64,000 bases of DNA from the NCBI RefSeq assembly GCF_963930625.1, contig NC_089260.1:13972501-14036500 (forward strand), in the 5' to 3' direction. Source of the stretch: Muntiacus reevesi. Its lineage: Eukaryota; Chordata; Mammalia; Artiodactyla; Cervidae. Shown piece by piece: positions 37,043 through 48,014 of this stretch; the first letter of the stretch is position 1; each line of letters begins with the position of its first letter. Below the pieces are notes generated by a model. It saw nothing but the letters and a program-made list of their open reading frames with translations, searched no databases and had not been told where the DNA came from. The position numbers were made by a program, and so were the translations under genes.

Positions 37043-38013
37043 ATTCAACATTTAAAAAACTAAGATCATGGCATCCAGTCCCATCACTTCACGACAAATA
37101 GAGAGGGAAAAAGTAAAAGTGACAGATTTTATTATCTTGGGCTCCACAGTCACTGCTGATGGTGACTGCAGCCATGAAATTAAGTTGCTTGTTCCTTGGA
37201 AGGAAAGCTATGACAAACCCAAAAAAGAAAGTGAAAGTGTTAATTGCTCAAAGACTTGTGTTCAACTCTTTGCAACCCCATGTGCTATAGCCTGCCAGGC
37301 TCCTCTGTCCATGGGATTCTCCAGGCAAGAATACTGGAATGGGTAGCCATTCCCTTCTCCAGGGGATCTTCCCAAACCAGGGATCAAACTTTAGGACTGA
37401 CTGGATTTCCTGCATTACAGGCAGATTCCTGCATTACAGGCAGATTCTTTACCATCTGAGTCACCAGGGAAGCCCCTAGACAGCATATTAAAAAGCAGAG
37501 ACATCACTTTGTCAACAAAGGTCCATCTAGTCAAAGCTATGGTTTTTCCAGTAGTCATGTATAGATATGAGAGTTGGACCATAAAGAAAGCTGAGTGCCA
37601 AAGAACTGATGCTTTTCAACAGCGGTGCTGGAGAAGACTCTCGGGTCCCTTGGACTGCAAGGAGATCAAACCAGTCAGTCATAAATGACATCAACCCTAA
37701 ATATTCATTGGAAGGATAGATGCTGAAGCTGAAACTCCAGTACTTTGGCCACCTAATGCGAAGAGCTGACTCATTGGAAAAGACCCTGATGCTGGGAAAG
37801 ATGGAAGCCAAAAGAAGGAGGCAGCAGAGAATGAAGATGGTTAGATAGCCTCAATCTATCTAAATGGTCATATACATTCACGACTCAGTGGACATGAATT
37901 TGAGCAAACCCAAGGATATAGTGAAGGACAGAGAGGCCTGGTGTGTTGCAGTTCATCGGGTCGCAAAGAGTGGGACAGAACTTAGTGACTGAATGACTTA
38001 GCAACTGAACAAA
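37043..38013 (+). mobile_element. BovB LINE 3' end interrupted by a SINE
   Basis: BovB plus orientation from the 'aagatcatggcatccagtcc' segment to the 3' terminus near 38013. A SINE splits it at about 37215-37477, between the blocks 'gctatgacaaaccc' and 'ctagacagcatatt' that are adjacent in other copies. Confidence 0.9.
37215..37477 (-). mobile_element. Bov-tA SINE inside BovB
   Basis: Minus orientation: gaaagtgaaagtgttaattg at the BovA side, tRNA-like head ending gtcaccagggaagcccc. It holds a 19-bp tandem duplication (37409-37427 and 37428-37446). Confidence 0.88.
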
Positions 38014-38024
38014 AACAATATAAT

Positions 38025-38255
38025 TTACTCAACTCCTGCTAGCTGTCAGACACCCAGTTAGGCTTTTTGCATACACTATCTTTTTGCTCTAGATGACCAT
38101 CCTAAGAGTTAGGTACAGTTACTCCTGTTCTGAAGATGAAGAAGCAGACTCAGAGGGACTGAATGACTTGCCCAAGTCTATCTGGCTCTTAAGTGCGGAA
38201 GTCACCCTGAGAACAGGCCACTTTGGTTTCAAGGCTGGTGGCCCCTTTCCCACAC
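38025..38255 (-). repeat. MIR SINE
   Basis: Antisense MIR layout: tgaagatgaagaagcagact, cagagggactgaatgacttg, cccaagtctatctgg. Confidence 0.65.
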
Positions 38256-39269
38256 TATGCAACAACACGGGGTGCCTGGAATGCTGAGATGGTCTTCCAG
38301 ATCTATGACAGTGTCTGAAATGTTTATCTTGCTCAGCTCTTGCTTATGCAAAGGATTTTAGTTCATTCCTGCTCCAGAATAATTTACCCCTGAGGAAAGG
38401 AGTTTGTTATTGTAAATAACTACTTATTTCTTCTCACATTCTTTGTTCCACTCCTCTCTCTATCAGGAAGGTTTATGTAAACTTGGTAGCTCATTTAGAC
38501 TGCAACTTATGTTTCCTGGAATTCTTTTTCATTCCGCTTAGAGTATTGTAAGATGGAACCAAATTATTGCTGTTTTCCCCTATTATTATTGAGCTATCTT
38601 CTGGTATTTCAGGTTTGAGGTCTTCCTGGAAGAAATAATGGAACTGTTTATAACCCTTGTTACCCAGGAACTTTAGAAAAAGATGAAGAACCATAGTTAA
38701 TCTGAAAAAGAAAATTAAAATATACTAGTTGTGTACTCAGAATTCTTGAAGACATGGCAAGTTACAGTGAGTTAAAGCTAAAAATAGGACTCAAAATACT
38801 AATTTAGTTATGATTTAAATAACTGTTAGCTCACTTTTGAAAAATTAGTGAGAAATATTTGCAAACTCCATTCATCCTTTCTTCTTTCTCTTTTTCTTTC
38901 CTTTCTTCCATTGAACTAATAAATACTTATTGAACCCTTTCAAGTCATTGGCCTTTCACATTTCTGTAGTGTGATGACTGAGCCCCATTTTTTTAATGGT
39001 TTTTGTATACTCTGTATCAAAATACTAATGAAGAGCACAGATAGGATTAAAATTCAACATAATTATAGAAGTCAAATGGATAAATTTATGAAACAATAAT
39101 CTTTGGAGAGGAGATAGGATATCTTTCATCCATCTAGGTGATGTCCATGATGAACAGGATAACTATCAACATAAACGTAAGGCTTTGGGTGGGAGGAAAG
39201 TTTAAAAAAATTCTTAGATGTATTTCTCACATAAACTCTCTGTTCTAGACATCTTCATACTCTTGCCAC
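38256..39269. other. Unassigned intronic sequence
   Basis: No recognised gene or repeat. Confidence 0.45.
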
Positions 39270-39518
39270 CACCCACTTCCTCCCTCTGCCATACTTCTTC
39301 CTATTTTCTCCTCCAAATCCTAAATGCTCTTTAAGGCTCACTCCATGTTCATCCGTGTCTGGGAATCCTTCTTTAACACAGCCTGGTGCTCTATTGCTTT
39401 TCCGAATTTCTAAAACACTTATGTAGCCCCAAGTATGGCACTCACTAACATTGTCCTTGGGTTACTAGGAATTTCCCTTCATCCTGCCTCCTATACTCAA
39501 TGATCAGTTCTTTGAGGT
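39270..39518 (+). repeat. L2 LINE fragment, left part
   Basis: Resembles the L2 3' region (ccacccacttcctccctctg; gcctcctatactcaatgatc; gttctttgaggtcaagggtt). It continues after the SNRPD1 retrocopy at 40202-40260, showing that the retrocopy landed in an existing L2. Confidence 0.6.
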
Positions 39519-39534
39519 CAAGGGTTTCTATTTC

Positions 39535-39535
<1 letters not shown>

Positions 39536-39572
<37 letters not shown>
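39536..39572 (+). repeat. (TG)n microsatellite at the retrocopy tail
   Basis: 37 bases of perfect TG. It lies exactly where the poly(A) tail of the SNRPD1 retrocopy should be, between its AATAAA (complement at 39583-39588) and the target-site duplication. Confidence 0.97.
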
Positions 39573-39575
<3 letters not shown>

Positions 39576-40201
39576 ATTTATGTTTATTAAAAAGTGCTAC
39601 AAACAAACAAAGCCTGTACAAAAAACTTGAACATCCACTCCTGTGAAACAGTAAGCTCCAGGAACATTATCACTTAGGACTTCACACTCCTCTGCCTTGG
39701 CCTCATAGTCTTCCTCTGTCATAGATTAGTCTTCCTTCCCCAGTACTTTGAAACAGTAGTCTTGAGAGACATTATTGCCTAGGACCCCCTCTTCCTCCGC
39801 CTCGGCCTCTTCCTGCAACAGCTTCCCTTTTCTTAGCCTTCACCTTTGGTTCCACATCCACGAGTAGTGTATCCAGAGGTAAGCTGTCCGGCAGAATAAA
39901 ATACCGAATGTTATTTCCTCGAATACTCAGTATCTCCAGCTGTACACGTTCTCTGTTCTTCAGGGTCATTGTCACTGCTTTAAGATGTGTATTCATACTG
40001 ACATCTACACCTGTGATTGTTCCATGGACCTGTGTTCCATTCTTTAATTCAATGGTTACACTTTCGTGACTCAATTTCATCAAAAATCTCACGAGCTTCA
40101 TCCTAGCAGCGCCGTCACCCTTTTGGCCGGATAGTACACGAAATCCGACCACCAAGAGCCAAGGTCGGGCGTATGAATGGCCGGAAACACTTACTCTCGG
40201 G
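39537..40201 (-). pseudogene. SNRPD1: SNRPD1 processed retrocopy with intact frame
   Basis: An intronless copy of the mRNA for Sm D1, a core protein of the spliceosomal snRNPs that helps form the Sm ring on U snRNAs. The frame 39772-40101 (minus) is open: 109 residues beginning MKLVRFLMKLSHE, with Sm1 (residues about 1-45) and Sm2 (RGNNIRYFILP) motifs and a shortened Gly-Arg tail ending GGPRQ. The parent, as I recall it, has 119 residues and a longer GR repeat. I see several substitutions, including NRERVQLEIL where the parent should read NREPVQLETL. About 100 nt of 5' UTR precede the ATG; an upstream in-frame ATG adds 18 codons. The 3' UTR has AATAAA. Flanks show an 18-bp duplication, caagggtttctatttctt, at 39519-39536 and 40202-40219. 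These are hallmarks of L1-mediated retroposition. Expression is not implied. Confidence 0.95.
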
Positions 40202-40262
40202 CAAGGGTTTCTATTTCTTTGCGTCCTCTTTAGCTCTTAGTTTAACTTTGGGAAACATTTAA
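40202..40262 (+). repeat. L2 LINE fragment, right part
   Basis: Continuation of the L2 interrupted by the SNRPD1 retrocopy; begins with the right copy of the target-site duplication. Confidence 0.45.
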
Positions 40263-40355
40263 ATTCTTGTAAATATCACAAGAGAAAAAAAAACGTAGAA
40301 GTAATTGTTTTCTCAACAAGCTTTGGGTCCTTCAGCTTAAAAGTGTGGCTAAATT

Positions 40356-41060
40356 CACTATGGAAAACAGTGTGGAGATTTCTTAAAAAACTGGAAATAG
40401 AACTGCCATATGACGCAGCAATACCAGTTCTGGGCATACACACTGAGGAATCCAGATCTGAAAGAGACACGTGCTCCCCAATGTTCATCGCAGCACTGTT
40501 TATAATAGCCAGGACATGGAAGCAACCTAGATGCCCATCAGCAGACGGATGGATAAGGAAGCTGTGGTACATATACACCATGGAATATTACTCAGCCGTT
40601 AAAAAGAATTCATTTGAATCAGTTCTAATGAGATGGATGAAACTGGAGCCCATTATACACAGTGAAGTAAGCCAGAAAGATAAAGAACATTACAGCATAC
40701 TAACACATATATATGGAATTTAGAAAGATGGTAACGATAACCCTATATGCAAAACAGAAAAAGAGACACAGAAGTACAGAACAGACTTTTGAACTCTGTG
40801 GGATGTTTCGAAAGAACAGCATGTATATTATCTATGGTGAAACAGATCACCAGCCCGGGTGGGATGCATGAGACAAGTGCTCGGGCCTGGTGCACTGGGA
40901 AGACCCAGAGGAATTGGGTGGAGAGGGAGGTGGGAGCGGGGATCGGGATGGGGAATACGTGTAACTCCATGGCTGATTCATGTCAATGTATGACAAAACC
41001 CACTGAAATGTTGTGAAGTAATTAGCTTCCAACTAATTAAAAAAAAAAAAAATTAGAAAA
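40356..41060 (+). mobile_element. 5'-truncated young L1
   Basis: 705 bp in plus orientation: the last ~120 codons of ORF2 (open to the stop at 40723, ending THIYGI), 3' UTR, and poly(A) at about 41039-41060. Perfect 17-bp duplication aaaagtgtggctaaatt at 40339-40355 and 41061-41077. Same family as the 22916-25166 element, with which its frame is nearly identical. Confidence 0.95.
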
Positions 41061-41077
41061 AAAAGTGTGGCTAAATT

Positions 41078-41777
41078 AAAAGATGCTGGGAAAAAAAGAC
41101 ATACAGATGGAAGGATGACATAAATTAAGGAGGTTAAATAGGATTATTTACCTTAAAGGAGTAAAGACTGAGAGAAGATGTTGATTAGTATTTTCTAGTA
41201 CATTAGTGATTCTTATACCTAAAATGGTAAACAGTTGTTCTCTGACTCTCTTTGAAAGATAATGTAAGAGCATCAAAAGTGTCCAAGATGCATTTAGGTT
41301 AGTCTCTATTGATTCCAGATAGCAGAGAGGCTTTCAATCTTAAATTTTTGCCTGATTTTTCAATTATGAGGTCTGAGTTAGAATGACAGGAATCTATTTC
41401 ATCCTGAACATGTCAGTAATAAGATCTAATTCAACGATGCTCAGATGTCCATAAATGCATCCTTCTTGAACAATTTTTTTTAGAAACTCTTCTATAAAAT
41501 ATACATTAATGAAAAGGTTAAATACTCTGTTAAGGTGACCTGAGGGAGTGAGCCCACCATGACTGCCCATCTTCCAATTAGAGTTTCTTCCTCTGCTTCA
41601 GAATCTGAGAAGCAGTCTTTTGCTGATGATCTTGGCAAGTAGCAGACAGTGTGCTGGGAAGGATTAGAGAGTGTGTTCTGGGCTCACAACTTTGAACTGC
41701 CTGTGCCATCTTGGGCAAATGATGTAATTTTTCTCAGCCTTGCACAGTTATTATTGAGCATTCTTTTTGTATAACTT
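41078..41777. other. Unassigned intronic sequence
   Basis: No recognised gene or repeat. Confidence 0.45.
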
Positions 41778-41779
41778 TT

Positions 41780-42100
41780 TAAATTATTTATTTATTTATT
41801 ATTATTTTTGGCTGCACTGGGTCTTCATTGCTGCGTGCAGGCTTTCCCTAGTTGTGGCAAGTGGGGGCTACTCTCTAGTCGCGCGCGATGTACTGGCTTC
41901 GCATTGCAGTGACTTCTCTTATTACAGAGCACAGGCTCTAGGGTGCACAGGCTTCAGTAGTTGCAGCCCATCGGCAAAGTCGTTGTGGTGCATGGGTTTA
42001 GTTGCTCCGCAGCATCTGGAATCTTCCCCGACCAGGAGTTGAACTGGTGTCCCCTGCACTGTAAGGCAGATTCTTAACCATGGGACCACCAGAGAAACCC
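41780..42100 (-). mobile_element. CHR-type tRNA-derived SINE
   Basis: Minus orientation: ttggctgcactgggtcttca, ggctctagggtgcacaggct, ttgtggtgcatgggtttagt, then the tRNA-like head gttgaactggtgtcccctgc..ccatgggaccaccagag. This is the older cetartiodactyl CHR layout, distinct from Bov-tA. Confidence 0.85.
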
Positions 42101-42104
42101 AGAC

Positions 42105-43055
42105 TGTTCTTATCCTGCTGTAAGGCACTTGGAATTAATAGTAAAGGAGACAGACAAGATCCACAGTCTCTACAGTCTCGTGAGTGAGACTGGATTATCT
42201 CATGTGTAAAATGGGTATGGTCACCGCCAGGCCCCCACATATGTTCCTCCTCCTTCTCTATCCTCTCTCTCTTTGACCAGGACCACCTTCCAGAAACCAC
42301 ACAATCATCCAGGACACAGAACCAAATGCTCTCAAGTCCTGTTTACTCCAAATTCCTCTTATTTTTAAAGCCCATTCCCTCCTCTCTACCCCACAAACCT
42401 TATCTCAGCAGTACTCACTGATTTTCCTGTTCCAGCCTGCTGCTAGCGTCTCAGCCTGCATTCTTTGTTCCCTTCCATCTAATTGTCTCACTTCTCCCAA
42501 AGTGAACTTTCTATATTAAAAATCAGACTATCAGTTGGGTTGCCCTTGGCTGCAAAATAACACAGAAGCTGCAACTTAGAATAGTAGTAAGGGGATTTTT
42601 TAATTTACTTTTAAAAAGTAGGATAGGTGGTTACAGAATGCTTGATTTAGTCATCAGTCATACCAAAGATCTTGGTTCTTTACATCTTTCCACTGTGCCA
42701 TCATCAGCATGAATTCTGTCTTCAGGCTTGTCCCCTCATGGTCCCTAGATGGCTGCAGTTGTTCCAGGCAACAGATTCTCACACAATGGACAGTAACGGA
42801 AAAGAGAAATTCCATAATGGCTGGCCTTTTATAACAGTGAGGCTTCATCCAGAAGCTTCAAAGCAAATGTTCCTCATTTTCATTGGCCAAAATTATAACA
42901 CGTTTGTGGTAGTAAAGTGGAACTACCCAAACTGGATTATATTGATTAAGTTTTACTTCATGAGTCTAGGATGGAGCCCAGTCTCCCCTGAAAATGTAGC
43001 CTCCTGATGCGTGAGAATAACTGGGATTCTTTAGGAAGAAGATGAGGGTTCCCAC
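42105..43055. other. Unassigned intronic sequence
   Basis: No gene recognised. Two opposite open frames near 42654-43007 overlap and have no supporting domain. Confidence 0.4.
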
Positions 43056-43059
43056 TTGT

Positions 43060-43575
43060 GAGCAGTGAAGAGTAGCAGCATATTTAATCATCTCTCCTCC
43101 TTGCTTAAAACCCTTCATTGTCTCCCCATTGTTCTCCATGTCAGGTCTTTGCTTAGCCTGAAATTCAAGGCCCTTCTGGTTTCATCCTGGGCTGCTGTGC
43201 AGCCTCCCCTCTCATGGCCATCCCACTTCTCTCTGTCCATCTCTTATTCATACAAGTCTCATTCACTGAGATCCGGTGCACCCTGTACTCTCATTTTCCT
43301 TGCCATTGGGCCTGCCTCATTCTGTCTTCTTCACCAGCTAATTCCTACTCGTCCATGGTTCAGCAGCCTATTCTCTTCTCACAAACCTTCTTTAATCCCT
43401 AGCTGTCTGGGTGAGTAAACCTTGGATGTGTTCTCATCACCCTCTCTTCACCTCCTCATCACCCTCTCTTCACCTCCTCATGGCAGTTACCCTTTTAGAG
43501 CTGTGATTGCAATTTCCTCATCATTTCCAGCACCTAAGGAGTGCCTGGCCCTTGACAAAATGGCCTGAATCAAAT
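43060..43575 (+). repeat. L2 LINE 3' fragment
   Basis: ccttcattgtctccccattg, cctgaaattcaaggccc, then the pyrimidine-rich L2 3' region ending at aaggagtgcctggcccttga. Includes two 22-bp tandem units at 43433-43476. The open frame at 43065-43418 lies in this repeat and is not a gene. Confidence 0.65.
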
Positions 43576-44190
43576 GATGAATCAGTAGTGTCTAGGTTTG
43601 TAGGAAGAGTGAGATGTTGTACGAGAGGTTTGTAAACTGAAGTGCCATAAGTTGTGATTACTATAGTAATAACTTTGCTTCATCAAGCTGTCCTGTTACA
43701 TATTGTTTTTAAAATCACATTTTAATTTCTTTCATTTTTAAAGAATAATTCAGACTCCATAGTATAGTTCCAAATATGCAGATTACTCAGAATTTCTCAT
43801 ATTTTCCATTTTGCTTCTTTCTGATACTTTATATGGCATTAAGCAGAACTAAATTAAAATGTTTCATTTCTACATTTCCAAAGGCCTTTCTTCTAAAATT
43901 TTCCAAGAAAGGAGAAGATCAGGGCACAAATAAGAATGTACAGTAAATTGAAGGTTCAGACTCTGGGCCTAGGGCTCAATGTTTTCCAGTCCCAGATGGA
44001 ATAGTGCAATATAGTAGTTCTATGTCCCCTGCTGTCCCTAATGAAAAGATGCCTCTTTTGTGGTAAAAAAAAAAAAAAAAAAAACTTAGCGCTAGTGATG
44101 TGTGAGAGAGTGATGCTGCATGGTGAGTAGACTTCACACCACTGGGAACATGAAAAGGACACTCTCTGGTTTGTGACTATAACCCTTATT
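43576..44190. other. Unassigned sequence with a 20-base A run
   Basis: No gene recognised. The poly(A) at about 44065-44084 may be the tail of an old retroposon that I cannot name. Confidence 0.4.
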
Positions 44191-44194
44191 TACA

Positions 44195-44345
44195 TAGTCC
44201 AGCAGTTTCATTCCATCAGCAAGCCTGTCTTGAGTGCCTACTGTAAACCAGGCACTCTGGACACTGAGGCTAGAGCGTGAAAAAGGCCAGCTATCTGCCC
44301 TCATGGAGCTTACATTGTAGTGAGAGGTACGGAGAAGGCAGTAGG
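44195..44345. repeat. Old dispersed repeat, family not assigned
   Basis: ttgagtgcctactgtaaacc followed by tgccctcatggagcttacat is a common mammalian interspersed-repeat motif. Confidence 0.5.
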
Positions 44346-44608
44346 AAGAGACAAACTGTAACAAAGATATCCAGAATGGAAAACAAAACAAAACATTAGA
44401 GAGTGATAAGGGCAATACAGAGAATTATAGCAGGGGTATCACAAAAGAAGTGACAATTCCCCTGATTTTCCAGGAAGAATAGAATTTTGTGGAATGAAGA
44501 GGGAGTGCATCCACATGAAAAGATGAGGATACACAGGACTAGAGGTGAAAAAGTTCAGTGGGTTTTTGAAATGATGTGTGTCTGATTTGGCCACCCCTTC
44601 AGGGATCA

Positions 44609-44820
44609 CAGGCTTCCCTGGTGGTTCAGATGGTAACAAATCTGCCTGCAATGTGGGAGACCTGGGTTCGATCCCTGGATCAGGAAGATCCCCTGGAGAC
44701 AGATGGCAACCCACTCCAGTATTCTTGCCTAGAGAATTCCATGACAGAAGAGCCTAGTGGGCTACAGTCCATGGGGTGGCAAAGAGTTAGACATGACTGA
44801 TCAGCTAACACTACTAGTAC
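44609..44820 (+). mobile_element. Bov-tA SINE inside BovB 5' end
   Basis: tRNA-like head ggcttccctggtggttcaga with ggttcgatccctgg, then the BovA body to atgactgatcagctaacact. Flanked by tcagggatca at 44599-44608 and 44821-44830, which is BovB sequence, so the SINE is the younger insertion. Confidence 0.93.
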
Positions 44821-47118
44821 TCAGGGATCAGAGCCTTGTCATGGCAAAGGGTCTTGCATAACTTAATGAAGCTATGAGCCATACTGTGCAGGGCCCACCC
44901 AGGACAGATGGGTCATAGTGAAGAGTTCTGACAAAACATGCTTCACTGGGGAAGGAAATGGCAACCCATTCCAGTATTCTTGCCTGGAGAACCACATGGA
45001 TAATATAAAAAGGCAAAAAGATATGACACTGGAACATGAGCCCCCCAGATAGGAATGTGTCCAAGATGCTACTGGGGAGGAGCAGAGGGCGATTACTAGC
45101 AGCTCTAGGAAGAATGAAGGGACTGGTTGAAAGAAGAAACAATACTCAGTTGTGGATGTGTCTGGTGGTGAAAGCAAAATCTGATGCTCTAAAGAACAAT
45201 ATTGCATAGGAATCTGGAATGTTAGGTAAACTGAATCAAGGTAAACTGGATATGGTCAAGCAGGAGATGGCAAGAGTGAACACTGATATCTTAAATGGAC
45301 GAGAATCAGAGAATTTATTTCAAATGACTATTGTAACTACTATTGTGGGCAAGAATTCCTTAGAAGAAATAGAATAGCCCTCATAGTCAACAGTAGAGTC
45401 CAAAATACAGTACTTGGGTGAAATCTCAAAAACAGCAGAATAATTTCAGTTCATTTCAAAGGCAAACTAGTCAACATCAGAGTAATCCACGTCTATGCCC
45501 CAATCACTAATGCTGAAGAAGCTGAAGTTGACCAGTTCTATGAAGACCTACAAGACCTTCTAGAACTAACACCAAAAAAAAGATGTCCTTTTCATCATAG
45601 AGAGTTGGAATGCAAAAGTAAGTAGTCCAGAGGTACATGGAATCACAAGCAAGTTTGGCCTTCCAATAAAAAATGAAGCAGGGCAAAGTCTAACAGAGTT
45701 TTGTCAAGAGAAAATGCTGGTTACAGCCCAAACCCTTTTTCAACAACCCAAAAGATGACTTATGCAGGGACACCACCAAATGATCAATACCAAAATTAGA
45801 TTGATATGTTCTTTGCAGCCAAAGATGGAGAAGCTCTATACAGTCAGTAAAAGCAAGACTTGGAGCTGACTGTGGTTCAGATCATCAGCTCCTTATTGCA
45901 AAATTCAAGCTTAAATTGAAGAAAGTAGGAAAAACCACTAGAACCATCCAGGTATGACCTAAATCAAATTCTTTGTGATTATGCAGTGGAAGTGATGAAT
46001 AGATTCAATGGATTAGATCTGGTAGAAAGAGTGCCTGAAGAATTATGAGCAGAGATTTGTAGCATTGTACAGGAGGCAGTGACCAAAACCATCCCAAAGA
46101 AAAAGAAATTCAAGAGACAAAGTGATTGTCTGAGGAGGCTTTGCAAATAACTGAGGAAAGAAGAGAAGCAAAAGGCAAGGGAAAAAGGGAAAGATATGCC
46201 CAACTGAATGCAGAGTTCCAGAGAGTGGCAAAGGGAGATAAGAAGGCCTGCTTAAATAAACAATGCAAAGAAATAGATGAAAACAATAGACTGGGGAATA
46301 CTAGAAATCGCTTCAAGAAACTTAAATATATCAAGGGAACATTTCATGCAAAAATGGGCATGATAAAGGACAGAAATGGTAATGACCTAATAGAGGCAGA
46401 AAAGATTAAGAAGAGGTGGCCAGAATACACAGAACTGTACAAAAAAAAAGGTCTTAGTGATCAAGAAAACCACGTTGGTGTGGTCACTCACCTCGAGCTG
46501 GACATCCTGGAGTGTAAAGTTAAGTGGGCCTTAGAAAGCATTACTATGACCAAAATTAGTGGAGGTGACGGAAATCCAGCTGAGTTATTTAAAATCCTAA
46601 AAGATGATGCTGTTCAAGTGCTGTGTTCACTATGTCAGCAAATTAGGAAAACTTAGCAGTGGCCACAGGACTGAAAAAAATTTTTCATTCCAATCCCAAA
46701 GAAGAGCAATGCCAAAGAATATTGAGACTACCATATGAGTTGTACTCATTTCACATGCTAGCAAGGTTATGCTCAAAATCCTTCAAGCTAGGTTTCAGCA
46801 GTTTGTGAACTAAGAACTTCCAGAGGTACAAACTGGATTTTGAAGAGGAGCCAGAGATAAAATTGTCAACATCCATTGGAGCATAGGAAAAGCAAGGGAA
46901 TTCCAGAAAAACATATATTTCTGCTTCAGTGACTGTGCTAAAGCCTTTGACTGTGTGGATCACAAGAAACTGTGGGAAATTCTCTTAAGAGTTGGGAATG
47001 CCAGACCACCTTACCTGTGTCTCCTGAGAAACCTGTATACACGTCAAGAAGCAACAGTTAGAACCAGACATGGAACAACTAGTTCAAAACTGGGAAAGGA
47101 GTATATCATGGCTGTATA

Positions 47119-47436
47119 TTGTCACCCTGCTTATTTAACTTATATGCAGAGTACATCATGCAAAATGCTGAGCTGGATGAATCACAAGCTGGAATTAAGA
47201 TTATTGGGAGAAATATCAACAACCTCAGATATGCAGATGATACCACTCTAACAGCAGAAATTGAAGAGGAAATAAAGAGCCTCTTGATGATGATGAGACA
47301 GAAGAGTAGAAAAGCTGGCTTGAAACTCAACATTCAAAAAACTAAGATCCTGGCATCTGGTCCCATCACTTCATGGCAAATAGATGGGAGGAAAGTGGAA
47401 ATAGTGTTTCTTCAGCTGCAAAATCCCTGCCGATGA
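47119..47436 (+). pseudogene. BovB reverse transcriptase palm fragment
   Basis: An open stretch of the BovB RT with the motif order MSPCLFNLYAEYI, then NNLRYADDTTL, the catalytic YADD box, and LKLNIQKTKI downstream. It belongs to the 44595-48001 element. Frames before and after are shifted. The catalytic Asp pair is intact here, although the protein as a whole is not. Confidence 0.8.
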
Positions 47437-48014
47437 TGACTGCATCAATGAATTTAGAAGATACTTGCTCCTTTGAAGAAAAGCTATTGATGAATATACA
47501 CAGTGTATTAAAAAACAGAGATATCACTTTGCTGATAAGGGTCCACATAGTTGAAGCAATGGTTTTTCCAGTGATATATATGGATATTAGAGTTGGACCA
47601 TAAAGAAGGCTGAGCCCCTAAGAATTGATATTTTTCAGTTGTGGTGCTGGAGAAGACTTTTGAGAGTCCATTGGACAGCAAGGAGATCAAACCAGTCAAT
47701 TCTAAAGGAAATCAACCCTGAATATTCATTGAAAGGACTGATGCTAAAACTGAAGCTCCAAAATACTTTGGCCACCTGATGCAAAGAGCTGATTCATTGG
47801 AAAAGACCCTGATGCTAGGAAGGACTGAAGGCAAAAAGAGAAGGGGTCAGTGGTAGATGAGATGGTTAGATAGCATTACTGACTCAATGGACATGAATTT
47901 GTACAAACTTCAGGAGATAGTGGAAGACAGAGGCAGCCTGGTATGCTGCAGTCCATGGGGTTGTAAAGAGTCAGACGTGACTTAGCGACTAACAACAACA
48001 ACTGATTTGGCCAC

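Larger units (their letters stand above)
44595..48001 (+). mobile_element. Full-length BovB LINE with target-site duplication
   Basis: Encloses about 3.2 kb of BovB once the inserted SINE is discounted, from the 5' end (gagccttgtcatggcaaagg) to the 3' terminus (gacttagcgactaacaacaa). A perfect 13-bp duplication, ctgatttggccac, lies at 44582-44594 and 48002-48014. The endonuclease region (about 45200-45760) is broken by indels. The RT region is better kept: an open frame at 46126-46656 and one at 47119-47436 that contains YADDTTL (YADD coded at about 47230-47241). Several frameshifts and stops separate them, so the element is dead. It serves as the reference for the other copies here. Confidence 0.94.

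Noticed and set aside
39772..40155. SNRPD1 as a functional gene with an 18-residue N-terminal extension
   Set aside because: The extension is 5' UTR of the parent mRNA; intron loss and target-site duplications mark a processed copy.
42654..43007. Overlapping opposite frames near 42.7-43.0 kb
   Set aside because: They shadow each other on both strands and neither shows a domain.
43065..43418. 117-codon plus-strand open frame
   Set aside because: It lies in an L2 3' fragment and does not follow the L2 protein frame.
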